From Brienomyrus brachyistius (lineage: Eukaryota; Chordata; Actinopteri; Osteoglossiformes; Mormyridae), in the NCBI RefSeq assembly GCF_023856365.1, contig NC_064538.1, positions 6,828,435 to 6,892,434 on the forward strand: 64,000 nucleotides of DNA, in the 5' to 3' direction. The notes below the pieces were generated by a model that was given only the letters and a program-made list of their open reading frames with translations, had not been told where the DNA came from and searched no databases. Positions 33,101-41,900 of this stretch are shown in pieces; the first letter of the stretch is position 1, and each line of letters begins with the position of its first letter. The position numbers and the translations under genes were made by a program.

Positions 33101-34608
33101 AAACATGGCTATAAATATATATCAAAAGGCATAACACAGTATAGCCATGTGCATTATGCATTATGAATTCTTTATGAAGCTCTCATTCGTAATGCATAAT
33201 ATACACCTTTATAATGCATTATAATGATTGGTATAAGCATTGCGGATCCTTTCTACTGCATTATAAAGGCATCTATAGGGCATTATAGATATGAGCTTCA
33301 AAAAGCATTCATAATGCATAATAAATATGGCGATAATAAAAACTGTGTCCTTTGACAAAAATTTATAGTCATGTTAATAATGGTTTATGAATGCATTATA
33401 ATGCATTATGAACATGGTTATAAATTACTAATAAGATGGCCTTAAGTGTTACCCAAAACCTTTCCAACGGCAACTTAAAAATCATCCAAGAAGTTGCAAA
33501 GAATTCTAGAATGACATCTGGGCACCGCATTCGCCCTGGAAGAATTCAGTTACCATGACTTCAGTGTCAGAAAGGTATGGACAGAAATGGAGTGCAATGT
33601 AGAACAGGGTAATGGAAAACAATGCCCATGCCAGAAGGTGCCTCAAATGCAGGTTTAACGATGATGGGTCATAGGTGGAGCTTTTTTTTTATAGCTTGGA
33701 TGGAAATCAGCCGCAGGATTGAACAGTCAGAAGCATCAAGCAGGGGTTAAGTGTGCTGTGACTGTGTCATAGTTTGCTGTAGCGTAGCTGCATCAGGACC
33801 TGGAATAGTTGGTGTCACTCTGCCAGACACCAGCTGTGCAGGGCAATGTCAGGCCATCCGTGTGCAGATAGCTAATGCAGCCAGAAACTGTTCTGAAACA
33901 TACATCAGCAGGGTCAAGGACAAAGATATTAAAGTTTCAAATCAGCATAGTTCAGTGCTATCGTCAACCGAGATCTAGCAAGAACCCAGACAAGTAATTT
34001 AAACCCGCAGCTCTGCAGTTGTGGAGGTGGTTCTGCATGTAGTTGTGAGCGTACCTTCACTGTGCTGTGCCGGAGTGTTTAGGAACTATCGGAGGCTTAT
34101 TTGCAGTTGTTGCAGAAGTTTATTTAGGGTTGAGAGGGCGGGTACTTTTTCTCAGAGGAGGAATGCATGGCATAAAATGTTTTTTTGCTTGTTTTCAACC
34201 TTTTGTTTAATGTATTCCCTCAGATGCCCTTTTAAAAATATTCTCCAAAATGAGATGGGGGCAGATGCTTTTTATCGTGGTGTATATAAAAAGTCAAATT
34301 TATCACCAAAGTTAAAAAATGGTGTGTATGGAAGAAAAGGCCAAAGTGTGGGAAGTGCTCAGTTAAGCTGCAGGTATTTTTGTTTCGGGTAAAATGGGGC
34401 GGCGTTGCTCCACTGTGTTCCTCTAAGCGACTGCATGCTTATTATTCTTTCCCGTTTCTTTGCTGCGGAGAAGATCGAGCCATTGTTTGCCACAAATCTG
34501 ATGAACAGTGCTCCGGACCTCCCAGCGGACGTGGTACTGCAGGTCCTGGACTCGAGAGAGCACCAGCAGCGATTGACGGAGCATTCCGGGCCAGATTTAC
34601 GCCTGTAA
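26943..34608 (+). CDS. irf10: interferon regulatory factor, IRF4/8/9/10 group, probably IRF10
   Basis: This is a nuclear transcription factor that binds GAAA-type interferon response elements through an N-terminal winged-helix domain and partners through a C-terminal association domain. Exons: 26943-27116, 27361-27538, 27639-27718, tentative 28196-28274, 31260-31646, 31873-31991 and 34474-34608, giving about 385 residues in consistent phase. The DNA-binding domain has the five spaced tryptophans (LREW, LCW, PWKH, KAW, VWK) and RLRCALNKS. The association domain has FTTSTPRGC, then QRGV, RFCQGRVYWGGPL, DRPNKLERE, LCFGEEYP and KLITAE-IEPL. Both halves resemble IRF4, but the very short N-terminus before LREW and the linker differ from IRF4 and IRF8, and the overall look fits IRF10, known in birds and fish. 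A Tc1-like transposon occupies one intron. It lies tail to tail with the ataxin-family gene. Confidence 0.85.
27361..27538 (+). CDS. irf10: IRF exon: second half of DNA-binding domain
   Basis: The acceptor TTCTCTCTTAG starts AWAVYKGKYHEGEDKADPS. VWKTRLRCALNKSSDF (recognition helix region) and ERSQLDISEPYKVYKI follow. The donor GTATGG leaves one base of a split codon. Confidence 0.93.
27639..27718 (+). CDS. irf10: IRF exon: linker
   Basis: After a 100-base intron, the acceptor TCTGTCCTCAG opens an 80-base exon that completes the split codon. It reads ENPGKRVTFDICSPSTPI, then RALAKRHLE, ending in phase 0 at GTATAG. The linker has no domain; the assignment rests on splice sites, phase and position. 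Confidence 0.65.
28196..28274 (+). CDS. irf10: IRF exon: tentative second linker exon
   Basis: The acceptor CCGTCTCTGTAG, 79 open bases and the donor GCAG/GTCTGG give phase 0 in and phase 1 out, exactly what is needed to join the preceding linker exon to the association-domain exon at 31260. The peptide, starting CVSPVQAEDRGWEGK, has no recognised motif. Support is phase and splice-site agreement only. Confidence 0.4.
28464..28686 (+). repeat. left inverted repeat of the Tc1-like element
   Basis: This is complementary to 29890-30112 over about 223 bp with few differences (for example GAAACGAAC against GGAATGAAC in the complement). It starts CAGTCAGGTCC and ends near TAATGGGACAA. Confidence 0.9.
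28822..29859 (+). pseudogene. Tc1-like transposase with one in-frame stop
   Basis: This would be a DNA transposase of about 345 residues. The frame opens at ATG 28822 (MRCKDLSLSVKQAIIRL), with a paired-type helix-turn-helix region (REIANTLGVAKSTVWNIL) and a second one near VGQIKNTLQEVGVCVS. It is interrupted once by TAA at 29167-29169 and continues in the same frame with RCKPLVSLKNRKARLEF. The catalytic DDE residues are all visible: the D of WTDETK, the D of QMDND and the E of NPIER, with a spacing that fits DD34E. One usually conserved proline after MDND is replaced (LKHTAKA). No frameshift is seen. Encoded protein would be truncated after the DNA-binding part, so the copy is non-autonomous as it stands. 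Confidence 0.9.
29890..30112 (-). repeat. right inverted repeat of the Tc1-like element
   Basis: This is the complement of the left inverted repeat. It starts at about TTGTCCCATTAC and ends ...TATGGACCTGACTG before TA. Confidence 0.9.
30190..31240. other. IRF intron, A-rich repeat-like stretch
   Basis: From about 30520 the sequence is strongly A-rich on the plus strand with recurring AAAACA words, and it ends near CAGCAGCGCCTGCTGGCC. It looks like a decayed mobile element, but I see no inverted termini or protein similarity. No exon was recognised. Confidence 0.35.
31260..31646 (+). CDS. irf10: IRF exon: main part of association domain
   Basis: The acceptor TTTTTTTCTTTTCAG and donor GTATCA frame a 387-base exon that begins with two bases of a split codon and ends with one. 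It reads FRLRVCLFYQGQMVQDF, TTSTPRGCWILHG, LLPHLQRGVRVWVTQDGVF, KRFCQGRVYWGGPL and DRPNKLEREKTCKVLDVY. These match the IAD of the IRF4 branch block by block. The open frame runs on past the donor to 31912, but that extension is intron. Confidence 0.95.
31873..31991 (+). CDS. irf10: IRF exon: association domain, second part
   Basis: After acceptor CCATCCCCAG it completes a glutamate codon and reads LRLFLQRAGPKPKFRIDLCF, then GEEYPEP and KAKKLITAE, ending in phase 0 at GTGAGT. LCFGEE and KLITA are standard IRF motifs. Confidence 0.93.
32650..33990 (+). mobile_element. decayed Tc1-like transposon, split by a MITE
   Basis: Two halves flank the MITE at 33019-33453. The right half contains GCTGCATCAGGACCTGGAAT and GGGCAATGTCAGGCCATCCG, which resemble the Tc1-like transposase region coding for AASGPG and the downstream block with GNVRPS. 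The left half has CTTCATGCCATGATCAAAAG-type sequence known to me from the same class. The frame is broken by many stops. Ends are not defined, so limits are approximate. Confidence 0.45.
33019..33453. mobile_element. hAT-like MITE with 8-bp target duplication
   Basis: The 435-bp AT-rich element has ends GGTAACACTTTACTTAAGGC and, complemented, GGTAACACTTAAGGCC. Direct 8-bp repeats CAAAACCT flank it at 33011-33018 and 33454-33461. The interior is built of ATAATGCATTATAA-like words in both orientations. There is no coding capacity. An 8-bp duplication points to the hAT superfamily. Confidence 0.75.
34474..34608 (+). CDS. irf10: IRF last exon
   Basis: The acceptor GCTGCGGAGAAG gives IEPLFATNLMNS, continuing KLITAE of the preceding exon just as KLITAHVEPLLARQL does in IRF4. 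The exon ends at TAA 34606-34608 after RLTEHSGPDLRL. A cut three bases earlier would add one lysine. The C-terminal tail is short. Confidence 0.8.
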   Translation: MEPLFATNLMNSAPDLPADVVLQVLDSREHQQRLTEHSGPDLRL

Positions 34609-34995
34609 ATGAGCTGCCACCTGCATCTTACGGGTGAAGTCCCACACCTGACAGAGTGTGGAGTTCAATGTCCACTGTGGTCTCTGCTGTGCCCACTCTG
34701 GGGAGGGCGGGGGGGGGGGGGGGGGGGATGATAGAGGATTGAGGGGCGGGGGGGTATACGGCGGCTGGAAATACAGAGACACCTGAGTTGGCTTAAAGGT
34801 GGGAGACAGGAAAAGATCTGTATATGCTCATTAGATATACTGTATATATTCCAATTTCTGCACTAGAGCAGCAATGAGAAATGGTTTCTGTGAAAATGGT
34901 TGTTTTGAAACTGCAGGTCACCATTTAGGTCTGAGTGTATATAACTGGCAAGTTTCCATTCCTGTCATTTGCTCTTTAATTTTGAAAGACAGACC

Positions 34996-35324
34996 AGTAA
35001 CACTTTACTTGGCGGGGCACAAATACTTAGTAATAATTCAGTTCCTACCGAAGTAAAAATCATGAACAAATATAGTTGATACTTGAGATAAAATATGTGT
35101 CACAATTCATTAATAATGAGCAAACATGAGATCAGTATTTCACTTGTGTTATTCGTGACTTGTTCCTTCAGCAGTCCCTCCAGTATTTCACAAATGTTTA
35201 CAGAATTTACAGATATAGTAACAAATATAGTAACTGCTTGGAATAAAACATGCAATCCATTAATGATAAATGAACATGAGATCAGTATGTAATCAAGACT
35301 TACCCCATCAAGTAAAGTGTTACT
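34996..35324. mobile_element. second hAT-like MITE, 3' of the IRF gene
   Basis: The ends AGTAACACTTTACTTG and CAAGTAAAGTGTTACT are exact complements over 16 bases. Flanking 8-bp repeats are GACAGACC (34988-34995) and GACAGATC (35325-35332), one mismatch. The tip resembles the MITE at 33019-33453. It carries an AATAAA at 35242-35247 that could serve as a polyadenylation signal for the IRF gene. Confidence 0.75.
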
Positions 35325-35857
35325 GACAGATCTACTGATGAAGCACTATTGCTGGTTATGCACTGAATTTTTGGCCATTATTACATTTGTATGCTATGTT
35401 GTCTATTGAAGTAACTGACATTGTCCAGGTATTTATTGCAAAACTATTAACCAAATTATGTCAATTGTTGGACCAAACATTTGCAGTTCTGAATGTTGAA
35501 AACTGTATTTTTCAAGCTGTATTTATTCCTTACCTCTCGACCCTGCATAGAACAAGCAAGTAAAGAAAATAGATGGATGGATGGGTGGATGGGTGCTGGA
35601 GTATATGGCAGGTGTGTGATTTTTCACTGTGAACCTTACATTAGTAGAAAACGGTGGCCCTCTTGTGGCTGAGTACTGATATAGCAACTACGTCTTTTTT
35701 CGCATCTGCCAAGAAGTTCACGTTGTGCAGTGTGTTCATTCGTAGCCGGTGCTTATCTGAGCAATTCACACTGTCTCCGTCGGTGATCATGCATGACTGA
35801 AATGATCGCGTTATGAAATATATAAGAATAGACTGTCATACTTTAATATATATGTTT

Positions 35858-35863
35858 TTTATT
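35858..35863 (-). terminator. candidate polyadenylation signal of the ataxin-family gene
   Basis: TTTATT on the plus strand (AATAAA on the minus strand) lies about 1.0 kb after the end of the minus-strand ataxin-family coding sequence. It is a plausible, unproven 3' end. Confidence 0.3.
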
Positions 35864-36871
35864 TTATAAAGCTTTCTTTATACCTATGGAACATTGTATT
35901 ACAGATCCACCATAAAAATATACAATTGTATGACTATTACATTTACAAAAAATAACAACAAAATAATCTTTTCAATCAGTCAATCAAAAAAAAATTAAAT
36001 GAACAGAGGGTGTGGTTTGATCATTAAGAGATACCCGTATGAGAAGTCATAATACTTTCCTTTGTTATCCCTGCATTCAAACATATATAAACAAACACAA
36101 ATAAAGCACGGGGGTGGGGTGGAGTGGGGGGGGGGGGGAGGTCAGTGCTCACAAAGCTTTGTGTTCCATCATTAGCACCAAGACTCTGCACATGCTGTGT
36201 TAACACCGAGGAACGTGTGGGGGCTGCTCCAGAGAGCCTGGTCAGACTCTGCGTGGGCCGGGATTGTCTCTTACGCAATTCTGTTAGTGTTTTTTTTTTC
36301 CCCACTGGGAAAAAAAGGTCAAAACACACCGGCGGGTAATGCTTAGCCGAGGAGCGTGACCCCCCGGCGCGGGGGATACTATCGCCATAACTGCCTCCAA
36401 CATCAGCCTGTTAGTTTGCCTCGAAGCGTAGAAACGAAAGTGACTATCAAAGAGGTCGCGAGACTTGTAGCTTTAGCAATTAGCATTTATATAATACCTG
36501 TAATATATAAATCCTGCAGTAAACACTTTCAATAGGCAAGAGACAACGGTTACAAAAACAAAGTAAACACACTGAGTACATATTCTGATTGTCTGTCTTG
36601 ACTTGTGCATTAGATTTTTTTTTTTTTGTGTTACCTTCCTCGATGATCCCTGATATGTCCAGGTGATGTGTGATAAGTAGAAGTGACTGTCTGCTTTCTC
36701 GGCGTTCCCAGGAAGCAGCGAAAGCTCTGCGGTCACATGCCTGCCACCTCGCCAGCTGCAGGAGCTCTGTCGCTGAATATTCGCTGTTCTCCTCTCTCCT
36801 CCCAGCTGCTCGGCGGACGATCGTGTTCCGCAGCATTTGGGGGGAGGGGGGGTGCAGGAAGCGGTTACCGG

Positions 36872-38995
36872 CTACTGCTGCCCTCCACGTTTAGACACGA
36901 CAGGGAGATACCGGGGGCTGTATCCTGGCATGAGCTCGGGGGCCGAGCAGTGCCGCTTTCGAGCCGGCTCCGCATGCCTGGGAGGCTGGGCGAGGTCGCG
37001 AGAGGGTTCCGGAGCCGGCAGAGGGGGGTGGCGTCGCCGCAGGTCTCTGCTGGCCAGCCTTGGCTCCTTCCTTGGTGTTCGTACACTGGGTCGTGTCCGC
37101 CAGCTCCGGTGCAGGGATGCTGGCACGCAACGCTGAGGCAGATGCTGGGGCTGATGGGACTGGCGTGAGGGCCAGGCAGACGTCGTCCACACTGAGCTGG
37201 CGGCACGAGAGGCCGTACAGCTGCGCAGTTCTCTGAGGGCTGCAGGAAGACCAGCCTCGGTCCCGGACGAAGAAGGGGTATTCGGCTAAGACTTTGAGTA
37301 ACTCCTGATGGCCCAAGAAACAGAGGAAACGTCGTTAACCTGAAAGACATCTGTCATTTCACATGCACCGTTTCAGAGACTACCACAGTACGCTTAGAAA
37401 ACAAGGCCGGCAGGATTCGTCAAGAACGAATGCCGACGAGAAGCTTTAATTTACAGATGTGGATGAAAATCAGGCAAAAATGAAGCCGAGGGCTGGACTG
37501 CACCCACCTGAGTGTTGCGGTCAGCCAGCAGGAGCTGTAGGTTGTAGAAGCCTGGGTTTGTGCTGCAGGGGGTGATGAGTATGACGGTGCAGAAGCACAG
37601 GTGCAGGTCCGGGCTGGTGCTGGCGCAGAGCATGAAGTCCTCGGTCTGCAGCTGTTCCACGGGCCGCAGCCGCCCGCCACTGAGCTCGATCAGCGACCCC
37701 TTGGTGAAGTGAGGTAGGAACGCCACCGGCTGAGGCGCCAGGGAGGACCCGGGCGATGGAGTGCTCTGCAGAGCGGCTGGATCAGCGTGTGACCGGTGCC
37801 CCCCAGAGGCCGAGCGCGGGCATGGCGGCCCTGGCTGGGGCTGGCCTCGATCTGACCTGTGGCTGTTGTACTGAGCTGCAGGGAACCCTTCCAGCGACTG
37901 GTTCTCCACAAGCGGTGAGAGCCGTGAGCTCCTCAGGCTGTGGGGCTCCCTGTGAGGGAGGCCGTAGAATGGGATGGGGGAGGCCTGGGCCAGGGGACTC
38001 TGCAGGGGGGGGGCGAGTGGGGACGGCATCAGGCTGGCCTGCATGGGTCCCAGGGCATAGTAAATCTGGGCCGCACCGGGGGGGCCTGCCAGGTCGAAGT
38101 TTTCCCGAGAGGGGGCCCTCAGAGGTAGACCAGGGAAGGCGCTTTTATCCAAGGTGTTAGCAGACGTTTTCGGCGTCGCGCAGGAGTCCTTGTCCTGCGG
38201 TGAGCAACGTCCACCAGGCATGTCGGCCGCCCGACCGTCCTTAGCCACGGCCCGGCTGAAGGGCCTGTGGTCCTCTGGGTACCTCCTCTTCCCGTTGGTG
38301 TGAGAGTCATCCTGCTTGATCTTGCTGTCGTAGGGATAGTTGCCCGCGGCCGGTAGTCTCAGAGCCGGCGCGCTCCTGCCGCCCGCGGCATCCAAGCCAT
38401 TGTGCTTCCTCACCATGAAGGCCCGCCTCCCTTCCAGGTGGGGGTCTGCGTACGGTAAGTGTCGGGAGTAGTGCTGCTTGAGGTTGAACTTGTCCATGTT
38501 GCAGTAGGGCCACATGTCCCTAGAGTCCTGGGGATGGTGGCTCTTGTAGGGGGTGGAGACAGCAGGGTGATGCAGGGAGAGCGCCGGCTCGCTGCGTGGC
38601 CACCGCGAGTGGTGCAGGCTGCCGTCAAGGGGGTCCGTGCCCGGGGAGCACTGCTCTCGCCATGAGTGCAGCTTGGAGCCGCAGCGCTCACCCGTCTGGT
38701 TGGGGAAGAAGTGGAAGGGCAGAGGCGTGGGGCTGGGCAGGGGCCACGGCATGGGGAACTTGTCTGGGGGCGGAGCCGGGGGCGGTGCATGAAGGAGCAC
38801 TTTGCCATAATGAGGACTGGAGAGGGGCCCTTTTGAATACCCCTGGGGCTCTGTCTGCCTGGCCCCCACGGGCCGGCTCCTGAGGGGTGCGGGAGACTTA
38901 AATTCGTCCGGAGGGCGCTGCTCGCATAAGTTCTGTCTGGACTCCCTCTTCTTGGGAGGGAGGCACTCTTTGGCGCGGTCGGGAATGGAATTCAT
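36872..38995 (-). CDS. ataxin-1/ATXN1L family protein with AXH domain
   Basis: Family members are nuclear RNA- and protein-binding corepressor partners (for example of Capicua in known members). Exon 1 (38995-37508, 496 codons) opens MNSIPDRAKECLPPKKRESR; ECLPPKKR is the N-terminal signature of ATXN1 and ATXN1L. A proline/histidine-rich low-complexity region follows, with no polyglutamine tract. The AXH domain starts near residue 430 (FLPHFTKGSLIELSGGRLRP, VEQLQTEDF) and is completed by exon 2 from 37304 (AEYPFFVRDRGWSSCSP, QRTAQLYGLSC, LSVDDVCLALT). Splice sites GTGGGT and CCATCAG join in phase 0. The direct frame stops at 36891, but the expected nuclear-localisation/14-3-3 motif (ARKRHCSAPE) lies in another frame and stops at 36872. 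It is too diverged to place as ATXN1 or ATXN1L, so it may be a third paralogue. Confidence 0.85.
36891..37304 (-). CDS. ataxin-family exon 2: end of AXH domain and C-terminus
   Basis: The acceptor TTTCTTGGGCCATCAG opens ELLKVLAEYPFFVRDRGWSS, which continues the AXH fold. After VCLALT the frame becomes low-complexity and ends at 36891 without the conserved tail. In the frame shifted by one base, the stretch coding for EPARKRHCSAPELMP (around 36930-36975) matches the RKRRWSAPE motif of ATXN1, where the serine is the 14-3-3 site. A frame change between about 37160 and 36980 is therefore likely; the six-G run near 37022 is one possible site. Confidence 0.8.
   Translation of the reverse strand, partial: ELLKVLAEYPFFVRDRGWSSCSPQRTAQLYGLSCRQLSVDDVCLALTPVPSAPASASALRASIPAPELADTTQCTNTKEGAKAGQQRPAATPPPSAGSGTLSRPRPASQACGAGSKAALLGPRAHARIQPPVSPCRV
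37508..38995 (-). CDS. ataxin-family exon 1: N-terminus to first part of AXH domain
   Basis: This large exon runs uninterrupted for 496 codons, starting at the ATG that gives the family signature. Composition is rich in P, H, S and R. The segment from about residue 430 is AXH: KGSLIELSGGRLRPVEQLQ, then EDFMLCAS and NPGFYNLQLLLADRNTQ. It ends at CAG/GTGGGT in phase 0. As in ATXN1, an intron interrupts the AXH domain. Confidence 0.88.
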
Positions 38996-38999
38996 CAGT

Positions 39000-41900
39000 G
39001 TGTGCCGGCAGACGTGAGCACTCCCCCGGGTTGTGCCACGACTATGTCACATGAGCCTCCTGGGAGAAGGAGAGGCTCGGTGGGGGCACCGCTCCGTGGC
39101 TCAGCATCACGCGGTGGGGCCAAGGCGCTCCTGTCCGACCGGCTCCTAACCTGGAAAGTACAGCGCGGGCGGGATGAACAGCGTCGTCAAACAAGCGCCA
39201 GAACGCACCGCACTGCGGGGCTGCTCTCTCAGATCGACCTCCCCTGACACGACTGTCCTTCATACCCCCCCGCTGAGTGGCACTGTGGCACCCCGTGGCT
39301 CCCTGTCGCCGGCTAACCTTCACAAACGGTGCCAACGTGTCGCTCACTCGCCAGGATACGCCTCCGTTACCCGACGGTGCCAAACACGCAGGTGCACAAC
39401 CTCGAAAAAAAAAAAAACGAGATCTGAATGAGGCTGGCAGAGAGACAAGATAATAAAGCCTACAGTCCTCCTCAGTGTTACGCGAACCTTTTGCATCGCT
39501 GCGCGATTCCTCAGGGATGGCGGAGGTAATAAATGATAAATGGGCGGAGCCAGCGGCTGCACCGAGCCCTGTCCAGACCGGCACCTCCTTTTCGCTTACC
39601 TCCTTACTCTCCCTCAGGGGCTGCTCCCTGACAGCAGGCTACCGCCTCACTCACCTAGCAGGAGCGCATCGGCAAGGGATTACCCAGAGGCACAAATGCG
39701 GGTCTCGGCACGGAGGAGTCCTTCCAATTTCTTCAATGCACCAAATTTGCCTCTTTGATGTGACTGTGCCGCTGAAGGCACATCTGGTCTTTTCTCTGCC
39801 GGAGACGGCTGTCTGCCCAGTCTGAACTCCAGCAACTCTTACAGTCTCACTAAGTGAAGGTTACTATGGAAACAAAGTACTTATATATATACAGCCATGA
39901 GGGTTACGCAGGGATATGCTAGGGAAGGGGAGCTCACTGCACGCAGTGGAAACGTCAACAAGAAATCCATGAAATACTTTATGTTACAAAGTAGTTCTTG
40001 GTTTTAGAGAGGGACGTAATTCCCATTCTGTCCTTGTAAAATGCCTAATGTCTGCAGGTGCATCCAGGCATCAGCACATCCAAACCAAATCCCCTTGAAA
40101 CTAGTCGCTCACTGTCCTGAAAATCCCTGCAACAGGCCAGTCAGCTTTAATCGTTTCCTGCGTGTCCCCCAGAAAGGTGGGAATGCCCTGCATGGGGGCC
40201 GAAGCGCAGCATACCTGTAATTGGAGGAGTGGAAGGAGCTTCTGATTGGAGGAGTTACTTGTTTCTGACAACCAGTATATGGATAAAAGGTACACGTTCG
40301 ATCTCTGAACATCAAGGGGGGATTACCTCTTCTGAAACACCCCAGTGTCCTGTGTTACGATTGAGAACTGAACGCAAGCAAACGTGGGTTTTAATCAATC
40401 ACGCATTAAAAGATCATTTCCTCAAAATGAATCCAGTCCATGATCATTTTAGTGTTTGTGTTAAATGCAAGATTCCTTCTCAGAGTATTAATCCTTAGAA
40501 GTGCTTGGCCTATCTTCGTTAAAATGCTCGTCAGTAAAAGTACATATATAAAGAACAGTGAAAACCCACATTAGTCATAAGCTCTGATAATAGGCACCAG
40601 TAAAGTCTCAGAGAACTTGAAGGGGGTGCTTCAGCGACCAGCTGATTCATGAACACAGAATGACAGGCGGGTAACTACATTAAAGTTTGTGTTTTGTTTA
40701 TATCAAAATGTTTCGCGAAAACTTCATTTTTAAGCATGATGCTTAAGATTTACGAGAAATATATTGAGCTATATACAGTCTCTGAGGAGGAGAATCTGCA
40801 TTTAAAATGATCTGTAAATGATCTTATAATCTATGGTAAGACGATCAGATGCCAGATTGTATGTACGGATTATATAATCTGTACAATGAAAACTAAAAAC
40901 TAAAATGTTAAAAATACGACCGAAACCTTATGTCACAGTTTCAGTATGGTACATGAACATTTATATTGAATTTGAGGACCAAAAAAACCTTCTGAATACG
41001 ACTTAGAAAGCTTTTGGAGTTGCTGCAGCAGTGACATCTGGCAGATTCTCTCACCACTGCCCACCACTGTAAACCCTCTTCCAGATAAAGTACATATGTG
41101 AGCCTCCTTCACATGGAAGCGGAGGAACTCTGGGGCCTCATCCACACGCAGGCAGTTACGCAGCTGCCACTGAATTCTTAGGTGTGTATCGTTCGGCTAT
41201 GAGGACAGCAACATGAAACAGCCCCCCCCGGCATTTCAGCTGACACGACATTCTAGGCAACCCAGGGAACAGCTTCACTCGGCCGGGATATTTCTAGGTA
41301 TGGGAAGATGCACCATTTCCTGACAGGCAGTCTAAGGCACAGCACTGCCTCTTTCACACCCCCTCACACATTCTACATTAAGCAAAAGCCACTGTGGAGC
41401 TGAATTGGATTGTTTGGGAAGTTATTTCGATTTGCCCAACAGCGCAGAGCATCCAGAAAAACTTGAGAATGAATCTAAAGGGCGTGTGTCCTGTCACATC
41501 CTGTGATTTTTCACTCAGTTAAAATGAATAACAGTTCTAAGGGGGAAAAAAACTTCTATTTTTTGCAGCTAAATCTGCTGTTCAGTTAAGAAGTTTTGCA
41601 TTCATGCTTGTTGCAGAGATTTCGTTCAAAACGTGTCCATATAATTTAAAATTCCCTGACGGTACGTCGTATTTCCTGCACGGACGTTCACTGTTGTGAA
41701 TCCATCTTGTTTACATGCATCCAGTGCAAACATACAAAGATACCGGGCATCTTTTTTTGACACTCGATCTAAAACTCGATCGGTCACCAGATCTCTTCCT
41801 TCCTTAAAGGTATGCAGGTTTCTGTTGTTCGTGACTGATTCAGAGTTGGTGGAAATATAAGGTTTCCCCCGGTGCGGAGCGCTGCATCGCATCAGCTTGC

